DNA of 64,000 nucleotides from Gaiellasilicea sp963765705 (GTDB lineage Bacteria > Actinomycetota > Thermoleophilia > Gaiellales > Gaiellaceae). Within the stretch, counting starts at the first letter, position 1. The number at the start of each line of letters is the position of its first letter. The notes beneath the pieces are model-generated. The model ran no database searches. It saw nothing but the letters and a program-made list of their open reading frames with translations, and was not told where the DNA came from. Shown one piece after another: positions 1-7,533 of this stretch. Made by a program: the position numbers and the translations under genes. The stretch is from the NCBI GenBank assembly GCA_963765705.1, contig CAVXXJ010000006.1:186001-250000 (forward strand), written 5' to 3'.

Positions 1-694
1 ACGCCGAGACGGTCCCGCCCGATTCAGGGGCGAGCGAGACGACGGCGCCGATGCTCGCGCCCGCGAGCGCAAGCGTGAGCGCCAGCGCGATTGCCAGCCG
101 CTCGACCAGCGCCACCGCGGCCGCGGCAAGCATCAGCGCGACGGCGGCCGAGGCGAGCACCTGGTCGGTTCCGAGCTCCGGGATCAGCCAGAACGAGGTG
201 AGGAACGTCCCCGCGATCGAGCCCGCCGTCGAGACGGCGAAGAGCCGCCCGGCGGTTCTGCCCAGGTGCTCGAGCGAGCGCGCCTTCAGGCGAACGGCCA
301 CCGGCGAGACGGTGCCGAGGACGACGCTCGGGACTCCGAAGAGAAGGATCGTGGCGACGAGCGGGTTCAGACGCGGCCCCGGATCCCAGTCGACGACACG
401 GTCGAGCATCCAGCCGTCGATGAACGGAATCCCGAGCACGAGCAGGGCTCCCACCCCGAGCAGGCCGACGAGCAGGCGCGGCTGCGGCCAGCGGTCGGCG
501 ATCGCGCCACCGAGCCAGTAGCCGGTCGAGAGTCCTGCGAGCACGACGCCGATCAGCGCTCCCCAGACGTACAGCGAGTTGCCGAAGTGCGGCGCGAGGA
601 CGCGGCTCGACGCGATCTCGAGCCCGAGCAGCGCGCCGCCCGCGATGAACACCGCGACGGCGACAACGATCGAGCTCTGCTGGTCGCGGTTCAT
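1..694 (-). CDS. Fused membrane polyamine/spermidine synthase-like protein, N-terminal part (runs off the window)
   Basis: This is the N-terminal part of an integral membrane protein that continues beyond base 1. The start is the ATG at 694-692 (MNRDQQ). It is followed by hydrophobic helices typical of the MFS-like N-terminal half of fused spermidine synthases. Seen motifs include GGALLGLEIASSRVLAP in the first helix, which is characteristic of that family, and later GTVSPVAVRLKA and AVSTAGSIAGTF. The family carries a spermidine-synthase-like aminopropyltransferase or methyltransferase domain C-terminally; that part is outside the window, so the substrate cannot be judged. The preceding gene on the same strand stops at 702, seven bases upstream, so the two are probably co-transcribed. 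Confidence 0.75.
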   Translation of the reverse strand, partial: MNRDQQSSIVVAVAVFIAGGALLGLEIASSRVLAPHFGNSLYVWGALIGVVLAGLSTGYWLGGAIADRWPQPRLLVGLLGVGALLVLGIPFIDGWMLDRVVDWDPGPRLNPLVATILLFGVPSVVLGTVSPVAVRLKARSLEHLGRTAGRLFAVSTAGSIAGTFLTSFWLIPELGTDQVLASAAVALMLAAAAVALVERLAIALALTLALAGASIGAVVSLAPESGGTVSA

Positions 695-701
695 CGGAGC
701 A

Positions 702-1220
702 CTACTGCGGCTGCCGCACCAGGACCGCGTCGACACCGGCACGTTCCAGCTCGTCGATCTCCACCTGCGTGACGTCGACGAGGTCGGCGATCGCGAGCTT
801 GCCCGCCGGCAGGTCGGAGAGAAGGTCGAGCACGTGCTGAAGCGGCTCGTCCTCATCGCGCCCGGAGAGAACGACGAGCTCGGGGTCGAGCCGTTCGAGA
901 GCCGACTCGAGCTCGTCCTCGTCCTCGACTCGGACGACGAGCTCGATGCCCGCGCCGAGCTCGAACTCGTCCGTGGGCCGGACGACTCTTGCGTCCGCGG
1001 CCGAGTCGCCCGATGTCAGGATCGGCAGCGCGCTCGCCGCGCGGATCGCATCGAGATTGCCGTCGGCGAGAAGCGCCTCGGCGCCGTCCGCCTCGGCACG
1101 CTGCGCGGCTTCGGGGCCATCCACGGCCACGATCAGCGAGATGCCGTCGCCCTCGGATATGGCCTGGCTCAGACGTCTCGGGCCGGTCACGCGGCGCAAT
1201 GGTACCTCAGTGGCCTGCAT
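702..1220 (-). CDS. Small TIM-barrel-like protein resembling a fragment of indole-3-glycerol-phosphate synthase
   Basis: A 172-residue acidic protein with alternating beta/alpha character. Segments such as LSQAISEGDGISLIVAVDG near the N-terminus and ERAGVDAVLVRQPQ at the C-terminus resemble the first strand and last strand/helix of TrpC-type TIM barrels. It is much shorter than a functional TrpC (about 250-270 residues) and I see no clear catalytic Lys/Glu set, so an enzyme function is not claimed. It lies 7 bases upstream of the membrane polyamine synthase and is divergent from the secreted BNR protein with only 16 bases between the start codons. The ATG at 1220 is the longest reasonable start; a later start is possible. 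Confidence 0.55.
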   Translation of the reverse strand: MQATEVPLRRVTGPRRLSQAISEGDGISLIVAVDGPEAAQRAEADGAEALLADGNLDAIRAASALPILTSGDSAADARVVRPTDEFELGAGIELVVRVEDEDELESALERLDPELVVLSGRDEDEPLQHVLDLLSDLPAGKLAIADLVDVTQVEIDELERAGVDAVLVRQPQ

Positions 1221-1236
1221 TGGCTACCGTGGCATC

Positions 1237-2709
1237 GTGCTGCCGCGGCTCGCCATCGCTGTCCTGGTGGTGGCGCTCCCGGCCGTGGCGGAAGGCGCCG
1301 TGCGGGCGACGGTGCTCGGCACGCAGCGAGCGGACTTCCTCGTCGGAACGGAAAGCTCCGACCGGATCCTGGGACGAGGCGGCAACGACCGAATCGCTGC
1401 GGAGTACGACGGCGGCATCGACCGGATCTCGTGCGGCGCCGGACAGGACGTCGTCGTCGCCGACGCACGCGACCGGGTCGAGAGCGACTGCGAGATCGTC
1501 AGCCGCCGGATCCATCGCGACCGGCACGTCAATCCCGAGAGCCAGCACGAGTCGGAGGTCGAGCCGGACTCGCTGACCGTCGGCCAGACGACGGTCGCCG
1601 TCTTCCAGGTCGGGCGCAACCGCACCGGCGGCGCCGCGAGCATCGGCTTCTCGACGTCGAAGGACGGCGGCCGCACCTGGCGCGAGGGCACGTTGCCGGG
1701 ACTGACAACGAACACGACGCCGCGAGGGCCGTCCGCTCGGGCGAGCGATCCCGTCGTCGCCTACGACGCGATGCACGGCGTCTGGTTGGCGAACACGCTC
1801 GCGATCGCCGCCGATGCGACGCGGCTGACGATCCACCGCTCGATCGACGGGCTCGCGTGGAGCGGCCCGACCGATGCGGCGCTGTCGCGCACCTCGACCC
1901 TCGCCTACGACAAGAACTGGCTGACCTGCGACAACGGCGCCGCGAGCCCGTTCCGCGGCCGCTGCTATCTGGCGTACACGCTGGTCGGCGAGCGCGAGGA
2001 CGACGTCGCGCTGCAGCACTCCGACGACGGCGGCCGGACCTGGTCGCCGGCGGTGACTCAGCGCATCACCGTCACCGGCGTGATTCCGGTCGTGCAGCCG
2101 GACGGCAGGCTCGTGCTCGCGTTCTGGTCGGCTCGCACCGGCATGGTCGCGGTCACCTCCACCGACGGCGGCGCGACGCTCGGGAGCCCGGTCACGATCT
2201 CCGACCTGCGCGCGAAGGATGCCCGGCCTCTGCGCGCGCCACCTCTGATCGCGGCCGACCTCGACGCCGAAGGGCGCGTCGTCGTCGTCTGGCAGGACTG
2301 CCGCTTCAACGCGGGTTGTCGCGCGAACGACGTCGTGCTCTCGCGTTCGAGCGACGGCACGACCTGGTCGCCGCCGGCGCGGGTGACGTCGGGCCGCGAC
2401 GCGGTCATGCCGACACTCGGAGTCGAGCCCGGCACCGGCCGGATCGCGATCGTCTACTACGTGATCCGGCCGAACGGGATCGACGCCGAGCTCGTCACCT
2501 CCGCCGACGGCGCACGCTGGAGCGCGCCGCGGCGTCTCAACCCGCGCCGGATGCCGCTCGAGTGGATGCCGGACACGACGCTCGGCCGGATGCTCGCCGA
2601 CTACATCGGCGTCAGCTGGTCGCGCGGCCGGCCACTCGTGGTCTACGCACTCGCCTCACCGCCGCGGAACGGCAAGCTGCACCAGGCGATCTACGCCGCG
2701 CGCGGGTAA
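1237..2709 (+). CDS. Secreted BNR/sialidase-repeat protein with an N-terminal RTX-like calcium-binding segment
   Basis: About 490 residues from a GTG at 1237. This start is chosen because it begins directly with a signal peptide (hydrophobic LAIAVLVVALPAVAEG); upstream in-frame codons overlap the divergent gene. After cleavage, residues about 25-85 carry hemolysin-type Asp/Gly repeats (RGGNDRIAAEYDGG, then SCGAGQDVVV), as in RTX calcium-binding units. The remainder has several Asp-box/BNR motifs of the S-x-D-x-G-x-T-W type (SKDGGRTW, SDDGGRTW, SSDGTTW), consistent with a beta-propeller. Sialidase catalytic residues were not identified, so it is better described as an extracellular propeller protein than as a sialidase. 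No strong Shine-Dalgarno sequence is visible. Confidence 0.7.
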   Translation: MLPRLAIAVLVVALPAVAEGAVRATVLGTQRADFLVGTESSDRILGRGGNDRIAAEYDGGIDRISCGAGQDVVVADARDRVESDCEIVSRRIHRDRHVNPESQHESEVEPDSLTVGQTTVAVFQVGRNRTGGAASIGFSTSKDGGRTWREGTLPGLTTNTTPRGPSARASDPVVAYDAMHGVWLANTLAIAADATRLTIHRSIDGLAWSGPTDAALSRTSTLAYDKNWLTCDNGAASPFRGRCYLAYTLVGEREDDVALQHSDDGGRTWSPAVTQRITVTGVIPVVQPDGRLVLAFWSARTGMVAVTSTDGGATLGSPVTISDLRAKDARPLRAPPLIAADLDAEGRVVVVWQDCRFNAGCRANDVVLSRSSDGTTWSPPARVTSGRDAVMPTLGVEPGTGRIAIVYYVIRPNGIDAELVTSADGARWSAPRRLNPRRMPLEWMPDTTLGRMLADYIGVSWSRGRPLVVYALASPPRNGKLHQAIYAARG

Positions 2710-2799
2710 CCCGAGTCACGCGTGTCTGACACGTGCCAGGCACCGGTAACTCGGGTCACGAGTGTCTGACTCGCGTCTGACACCCATGATTCGGGTGAC
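2707..2799. repeat. Composite palindromic/direct-repeat element between convergent genes
   Basis: This 93-base spacer separates two convergent stop codons. It contains two copies of a unit of form TAACYCGRGTCACGNGTGTCTGAC, starting at 2707 and 2747 (period 40). Between and within them are the perfect short palindromes GTGTC-T-GACAC (2722-2732) and GTGCC-A-GGCAC (2733-2743). A third degenerate piece (CGTCTGACACCC) follows near 2775. The position suggests a bidirectional terminator or an intergenic repeat family. No U-tract is present. Confidence 0.6.
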
Positions 2800-3345
2800 C
2801 TACTGGCCGATCGGCTTGTCCATCGCCACGCACGGGATGGTGACCCCGTCCGGCATCGTCACGTCGACGTCTTCCAGCGCGTCGAAGCCGTATGCCAGGT
2901 AGAGCGGCACCCCTGGCAGGGTCGCAACGAGCGAGAGCCGCTTGAAGCCCTCGCGCTTCGCCGCAGCCTCGCACTCCTCGAGGATCCGCCTCCCCAGGCC
3001 GCGGCGCGTCCAGTCTGCGCGGACGAACATCGCCCGGACCCGCGCGGGCTCGGTTGCGGGGTCGAGCAGGCGCGCGTCGTCGTCGGAGTCGCCGCTGCCG
3101 GTGTACAGCTTGTCGCGCCGGCTCCAGCCTCCACAGCCGACGGGGTCGCCCCCCGCCTCCAGGACGAAGTAGGTGCCGTCGTCGAGCAGCATCGGATCGA
3201 TCTGGGACACGTAGCGAACGGCGCTCTCCGACTGCCGCTCGTCGTAGAAGCGCCGGAAGAGCACCGCGCCCGAGGACTTCATCAGCGCATCGAGCGCCTG
3301 CGCATCGGCGCGTGTCGCGACCCTCAGCACCGCCTCGGACGCCAC
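2800..3345 (-). CDS. GNAT family N-acetyltransferase
   Basis: 181 residues from a GTG at 3345, preceded by a good Shine-Dalgarno sequence (GGAGGT) that overlaps the end of the upstream hydrolase gene; this decides the start over the much longer open frame. The GNAT acetyl-CoA binding motif A is visible as VRADWTRRGLGRRILEECE, with the R-x-x-G-x-G/A-like RRGLGR pyrophosphate loop, followed by motif B around LPGVPLYLAYGFDAL. The acceptor is unknown. It is translationally linked to the alpha/beta hydrolase (5 bases apart), suggesting a two-gene unit downstream of the aldehyde dehydrogenase operon. Confidence 0.8.
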   Translation of the reverse strand: MASEAVLRVATRADAQALDALMKSSGAVLFRRFYDERQSESAVRYVSQIDPMLLDDGTYFVLEAGGDPVGCGGWSRRDKLYTGSGDSDDDARLLDPATEPARVRAMFVRADWTRRGLGRRILEECEAAAKREGFKRLSLVATLPGVPLYLAYGFDALEDVDVTMPDGVTIPCVAMDKPIGQ

Positions 3346-3349
3346 GGCT

Positions 3350-4156
3350 CTACCTCCGGTGCTCGGCCAGCCAGTCGGCGACGGTCGGGATCGCCTCGTC
3401 GGCGGCGTCCAGCAGCACGGTGTGACCGGACTCCGGATAGTGGCGGAGGTCCGCTTCCGGCAGCGCCTGCCGGAACGCCTCGACGTCGGCCTGATGCTCC
3501 GCACCCTTGGACTGGCCGGCAACGAGCAGGAGGATCGGGACCGCAGACTCACGCAGAGCCCCATACACGGCACGCGGCGGCTCGATCGCAACTCCGTGGA
3601 ACCCTGCTGCGTACACCTCAGGCGCCAGCCGCGGGACGAAGTAGCCGTCCTCTTCGCGAACCGTGGCAAGCAGGGCGGCGTCGCTCAGCCGCTCCGAGTA
3701 GTGCCGGCGGACCAGCTCGAGAAACGCCTGCTCGCTCGCAAATCGCCCGCCCTCGAGCTCTTCGCGCGCCGACTCCAGCAGCTCGTCGTAGGACTGCGGC
3801 TCGACGGGCGGACTCTGGTAGCCGGCGTCGACGAGCACGAGGGCTCGCACACGCTCGGGAGCACGCGCGACAAGGTGGCAACCGATTGTCGCTCCCCACG
3901 AAAAGCCGACGAGAAAGAACCGTTCAGGCAGCTCGTCGAGCACGCGCTGGGCAAGCCGGCTCGGCAGGTACTCCTCTCTCGTCACGGCGGGAGAACCACC
4001 AAAGCCCGGCAGGTCAGGCGCGAGCACGTGGAAGCCCCGTGCGGCCCATGCCTCTGCGGGCACCTCGGTGGCGTTCGGCCCGATCACGCCGAGCCCGTGC
4101 AGGAAGACCAGCACCGAGGCGTCTGTGTCCCCCCACTCCCTACATGCGAGGGGCAC
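3350..4156 (-). CDS. Alpha/beta hydrolase
   Basis: 268 residues with a standard alpha/beta-hydrolase layout: oxyanion motif HGLG at residues 20-23, strand APDLPGFGGS near 46-55, nucleophile elbow GFSWG with Ser86, and the catalytic His in ESGHTV at residue 245. The acid is probably the Asp/Glu around residues 220-226. The substrate cannot be told from sequence. The GTG start at 4156 follows the stop of the short aldehyde dehydrogenase by five bases, so it belongs to the same minus-strand transcription unit as deoC and the aldehyde dehydrogenases, with the GNAT gene next. Confidence 0.8.
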   Translation of the reverse strand: MPLACREWGDTDASVLVFLHGLGVIGPNATEVPAEAWAARGFHVLAPDLPGFGGSPAVTREEYLPSRLAQRVLDELPERFFLVGFSWGATIGCHLVARAPERVRALVLVDAGYQSPPVEPQSYDELLESAREELEGGRFASEQAFLELVRRHYSERLSDAALLATVREEDGYFVPRLAPEVYAAGFHGVAIEPPRAVYGALRESAVPILLLVAGQSKGAEHQADVEAFRQALPEADLRHYPESGHTVLLDAADEAIPTVADWLAEHRR

Positions 4157-4161
4157 GGGAG

Positions 4162-4959
4162 CTACTGGCCGATCGGATGCCAGACGGTCTTCAGCTCGAG
4201 GAAGCTCGCGATCGCCCAGGGGCTCTGCTCGTCGGCGCGGCCGTGGACGACGCGCTTGACGTTGTCGGCGGCCAGCCGCTCGAGCTCGGGTGACTGGCCG
4301 TTCGCGCCGGTGAGGTCGAGCGCGTTCACGTCCATGTGGCCGGCGAGGATCGGTGCGAGCTCCTCGCGGTAGCCGGTGAGGATGTTGACGACGCCGCCTG
4401 GAAGATCCGACGTCGCGATCGCTTCGGCGAGCTCGATCGCGGCGACGGGATGCGTCTCGGAGGCGACGACCACGACCGCGTTCCCGCCGACGAGCGCCGG
4501 CGCGAGCCGCGAGACGAGGCCGCCGAGCGCGGGCTCGTCGGGCGCGAGGATTGCGACCACTCCGGTCGGCTCCGGGAAGGTGAAGTTGAAGTACGGCCCC
4601 GAGACCGGGTTCGAGGAGCCGATCACCTGCGCGAGCTTGTCTGCCCAGCCGGCGTACCAGACGACGCGGTCGATCGCGGCCTCGACCTCCTTCTTGCCTG
4701 AGCAGACCGCGGCGAGGTCCCCGGTGCGCGTCTCCATCATTTCCGCGAGGCGATAGAGCACCTGGCCGCGGTTGTACGCGGTCGCGCCCGCCCAGCCCGG
4801 CTGCGCCTTGCGCGCCGCGACGACCGCGTCGCGCGCGTCCTTGCGCGAGGCGCGGGCGATGTTCTGGCCCTCGGCGTCGTACGTCCGACCCGACTCGGAG
4901 CGCGGGAAGCCGCCCCCGACGAAGAGCTTGTACGTCTTCCGGACGGGAAGCCTGCTCAC
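4162..4959 (-). CDS. Half-length aldehyde dehydrogenase paralogue lacking the catalytic domain
   Basis: 265 residues homologous only to the N-terminal NAD-binding part of aldehyde dehydrogenases (segments YKLFVGGGFPRSESG, VVWYAGWADKLAQV, LPGGVVNILTG). A normal ALDH has about 480-500 residues. This protein ends where the Rossmann domain would lead into the catalytic domain, so the active-site Cys is absent, and the general-base LELGGK segment is not recognisable. The equivalent of the PWNF motif (which holds the active-site Asn) is replaced by APDEP. The GTG start at 4959 overlaps the stop of the 28-codon ORF (GTGA). The pairing with a full ALDH downstream of deoC resembles ALDH16, whose second ALDH-like domain is non-catalytic; I infer a split, non-catalytic partner subunit. 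Confidence 0.75.
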   Translation of the reverse strand: MSRLPVRKTYKLFVGGGFPRSESGRTYDAEGQNIARASRKDARDAVVAARKAQPGWAGATAYNRGQVLYRLAEMMETRTGDLAAVCSGKKEVEAAIDRVVWYAGWADKLAQVIGSSNPVSGPYFNFTFPEPTGVVAILAPDEPALGGLVSRLAPALVGGNAVVVVASETHPVAAIELAEAIATSDLPGGVVNILTGYREELAPILAGHMDVNALDLTGANGQSPELERLAADNVKRVVHGRADEQSPWAIASFLELKTVWHPIGQ

Positions 4960-5042
4960 TTGGCGCTCCCGAAGCGGCGGTCGCCGAGCAGGAGAGCGAC
5001 GACCCCTCCGAGCAGGAGCAGCGGCAGCCGGAAGCGCCTCAC
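4956..5042 (-). CDS. 28-residue predicted single-pass membrane peptide between two aldehyde dehydrogenase genes
   Basis: A micro-ORF fills exactly the gap between the two aldehyde dehydrogenase genes. Its GTG start overlaps the upstream stop as GTGA (5042-5039), and its own TGA overlaps the next GTG start as GTGA (4959-4956). The peptide starts MRRFR, has a core of about 14 hydrophobic residues (LPLLLLGGVVALLLG) and ends DRRFGSAK, a small basic-hydrophobic-basic membrane-peptide pattern. The double four-base overlap argues for translation, at least as a coupling peptide. Whether the peptide has a function of its own is unknown. Confidence 0.5.
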   Translation of the reverse strand: MRRFRLPLLLLGGVVALLLGDRRFGSAK

Positions 5043-6535
5043 GCGTCCTTCCCCTCGCCCTCGAAGGTGAGGTACGGCTCGAGCCCGTGCCGACCGCCCT
5101 CGCGTCCGAAGCCCGACTCCTTGTAGCCGCCGAACGGCGACGCGGGGTCGAAGCGGTTGAACGTGTTCGCCCAGACGACGCCGGCGCGCAGGCGCTCGGC
5201 CATCCAGAGGATGCGCGAGCCCTTCTCCGTCCAGACGCCCGCCGAGAGGCCGTAGGCCGTGTTGTTCGCCTTCTCGATCGCCTCCTCAGGCGTGCGGAAG
5301 GTGAGCACGCTGAGGACGGGGCCGAAGATCTCCTCCTGCGCGATCCGGTAGCTCTGCGCGACGTTCGTGAACACCGTCGGCGCGAACCAGTAGCCCTTCT
5401 CCGGCAGCTTGCAGGCCGGCTGGAAGATCTCGGCACCCTCGTCGCTGCCCGACTGGACGAGCTCCGTGATCCGCTCGAGCTGCATCTTCGAGTTGATCGC
5501 GCCGATGTCGGTGTTCTTGTCGAGCGGATCGCCGAGGCGCAGCGTCTCGAGACGGCGCTTGAGCTTCGAGATCGTCTGCTCGTAGATCGACTCCTGCACG
5601 AGCAGGCGGGAGCCGGCGCAGCAGACGTGGCCCTGGTTGAAGTAGATCCCGTTGACGATCCCCTCGACCGCCTGGTCGAGCGCGGCGTCGTCGAAGATGA
5701 TGTTCGCAGCCTTGCCGCCGAGCTCGAGCGTCAGCTTCGTGCCGGTGCCCGCGAGCTCACGCTGGATCGCCTTCCCCACTCCGGTCGAGCCGGTGAACGC
5801 GATCTTGTTCACGTCGGGGTGCTTGACGAGCGCCGCCCCCGCGCGGCCGTCGCCGGTGACGATGTTGACGACTCCGGGTGGCAGCTCGGCCTGGCGGACG
5901 ATGTCCGCGAACAGGAGCGCCGTCAGAGGCGTCGTCTCGGCCGGCTTCAGCACGACCGTGTTCCCTGCCGCGAGCGCCGGCGCGATCTTCCACGCGAGCA
6001 TCAGCAGCGGGAAGTTCCACGGGATGATCTGGCCGGCGACGCCGAGCGGCTTCGGCTTGCGGTTCGGGAACGCGTACTCGAGCTTGTCGGCCCAGCCGGC
6101 GTAGTAGAAGAAGTGCGCGGCCGCGAGCGGCAGGTCGACATCGCGGCTCTCGCGAATCGGCTTGCCGCCGTCGAGGCTCTCGAGCACCGCGAGCTCGCGC
6201 GAGCGCTCCTGGATGATCCGCGCGATCCGGAAGAGGTACTTCGCGCGCTCGGAGGGCGGCAGCGCCGACCAGCCGTTCTCGAAAGCGCCGCGGGCCGCCT
6301 GGACGGCGAGGTCGACGTCCTCGTCGTTCGCCTGCGCGACCTCCGCGAGCTGCTCTTCCGTCGCCGGGGAGCTTGAGGTGAACCACTCCTTCGACTTCGG
6401 GTCGACGAGCTCGCCGCCGATGAAGAGGCCGTAGCGCTCCTCGAGCTTGACGATGTCGCGCGCCTCCGGAGCGGGCGCGTACTCCCACTCGGTCAGGGCC
6501 GGAACGGCCGCGTGTCTGCGCTCGAGCTCGGTCAC
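5039..6535 (-). CDS. NAD(P)-dependent aldehyde dehydrogenase
   Basis: 498 residues, normal ALDH length. All key elements are visible: PWNF with Asn174, cofactor-binding FTGST (247-251), the general base in LELGGK (Glu271), and the active-site GHVCCAGSR with the catalytic Cys at about residue 305. A C-terminal SPFGGYKESGFGRE segment (oligomerisation/substrate region) is also present. It sits five bases downstream of deoC. The aldolase releases acetaldehyde (with glyceraldehyde-3-phosphate), so oxidation of acetaldehyde to acetate during deoxynucleoside catabolism is the likely role; that is inference from context. Start is GTG at 6535. Confidence 0.9.
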   Translation of the reverse strand: MTELERRHAAVPALTEWEYAPAPEARDIVKLEERYGLFIGGELVDPKSKEWFTSSSPATEEQLAEVAQANDEDVDLAVQAARGAFENGWSALPPSERAKYLFRIARIIQERSRELAVLESLDGGKPIRESRDVDLPLAAAHFFYYAGWADKLEYAFPNRKPKPLGVAGQIIPWNFPLLMLAWKIAPALAAGNTVVLKPAETTPLTALLFADIVRQAELPPGVVNIVTGDGRAGAALVKHPDVNKIAFTGSTGVGKAIQRELAGTGTKLTLELGGKAANIIFDDAALDQAVEGIVNGIYFNQGHVCCAGSRLLVQESIYEQTISKLKRRLETLRLGDPLDKNTDIGAINSKMQLERITELVQSGSDEGAEIFQPACKLPEKGYWFAPTVFTNVAQSYRIAQEEIFGPVLSVLTFRTPEEAIEKANNTAYGLSAGVWTEKGSRILWMAERLRAGVVWANTFNRFDPASPFGGYKESGFGREGGRHGLEPYLTFEGEGKDA

Positions 6536-6539
6536 GGGG

Positions 6540-7478
6540 TCAATCCAACGTGAAGTAGTCGGGGGACTGGTACATGCCGGTCTTCTGCTTGCGGATCTGC
6601 ATCAGCACGTCGTTCAGGAGCGAGGAGGCGCCGAAGCGGAAGAGGTCGGGCGTCATCCACTGGAGCCCGAGCGTCTCGTGCAGGACGACGAGGTACTGGA
6701 TCGCCTGCTTCGCGGTCCGGATCCCACCGGCCGGCTTCATCCCGACGACGCGGCCGGTCTCCTCGTGCACGTCGCGGATCGCCTCGAGCATGCAGAGCGT
6801 CACCGGCAGCGTCGCCGCCGGATTCACCTTCCCGGTCGACGTCTTGATGAAGTCGCCGCCGGCCGCCATCGCCAGCAGCGAGGCGCGGCGGACGTTGTCG
6901 TACGTGCCGAGCTCGCCTGTCTCGAGGATCACCTTCAGGTGCGCCTCGCCGCAGGCCTCCTTCACCTTGACGATCTCGTCGTAGACCTTCGCGTAGCGGC
7001 CGGAGAGGAAGGCGCCGCGGTCGATCACCATGTCGATCTCGTCGGCGCCGAGCTCGACCGCCTCGCGCACGTCGGCGAGCTTGATCGTGAGCGGCGACTG
7101 GCCGGACGGGAACGCGGTCGCGACCGAGGCGACCTTGACCGTCGAGCCGCGCAGACGCGCCGCAGCCGTCGCGACGAGGTTCGGGTAGACGCAGACCGCT
7201 GCGACCGAGGGAATCGACGGGTCGACCGGGTCGGGGCGCATCGCCTTCGAGCAGAGCGCCGCGACCTTGCCGGGCGTGTCGGCGCCCTCGAGCGTCGTCA
7301 GGTCCATCATCCGGACGGCGAGCTCGAACGCCTGCAGCTTCGACTCCTTCTTGATCGAGCGCTTCGCGAGCGTCGCAGCCCGCTCCTCGAGCGCGACCGC
7401 GTCGACGGAGCCGATTCGCGGCAGCCTCGGCTCCATCGGGAGCTCGAAGCCGCGCGGCAGTGCGGGCGCCTGGGCCAT
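6540..7478 (-). CDS. deoC: Deoxyribose-phosphate aldolase
   Basis: 312 residues; cleaves 2-deoxy-D-ribose-5-phosphate to glyceraldehyde-3-phosphate and acetaldehyde. Class I DeoC signatures are visible: CVYPNLV, the catalytic Asp region GADEIDMVID, LKVILETGEL with the proton-relay Lys, and the Schiff-base lysine in GGDFIKTSTGK, then MKPAGGIRTAKQA. The N-terminus (about 50 residues before the core) is longer than in E. coli DeoC, as in many actinobacterial and animal homologues. The ATG at 7478 is chosen because it lies at the divergent intergenic region with metallopeptidase 7534. It is the first gene of the deoC/ALDH/micropeptide/ALDH-like operon. Confidence 0.92.
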   Translation of the reverse strand: MAQAPALPRGFELPMEPRLPRIGSVDAVALEERAATLAKRSIKKESKLQAFELAVRMMDLTTLEGADTPGKVAALCSKAMRPDPVDPSIPSVAAVCVYPNLVATAAARLRGSTVKVASVATAFPSGQSPLTIKLADVREAVELGADEIDMVIDRGAFLSGRYAKVYDEIVKVKEACGEAHLKVILETGELGTYDNVRRASLLAMAAGGDFIKTSTGKVNPAATLPVTLCMLEAIRDVHEETGRVVGMKPAGGIRTAKQAIQYLVVLHETLGLQWMTPDLFRFGASSLLNDVLMQIRKQKTGMYQSPDYFTLD

Positions 7479-7480
7479 GC

Positions 7481-7495
7481 GGAAAGTGTACTTCC
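7481..7495. promoter_or_regulatory. Near-palindrome and -10-like box immediately upstream of deoC
   Basis: The divergent deoC/metallopeptidase gap contains the near-palindrome GGAAAGTGTACTTCC (core AAGT-GT-ACTT). On the minus strand it includes a TACACT hexamer ending six bases before the deoC ATG. That spacing would place the transcript start at or next to the start codon, i.e. a leaderless message, which is common in actinobacteria. A repressor operator here is inference. Confidence 0.35.
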
Positions 7496-7533
7496 GAGGA
7501 GTAGAAGCCAGCCGAGCGGGAATCAGGCGGGTC

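Noticed and set aside
579..2729. A 716-codon plus-strand frame across the polyamine synthase and BNR genes
   Set aside because: Arg-rich shadow frame. The BNR protein in another frame has a signal peptide and repeated Asp-boxes.
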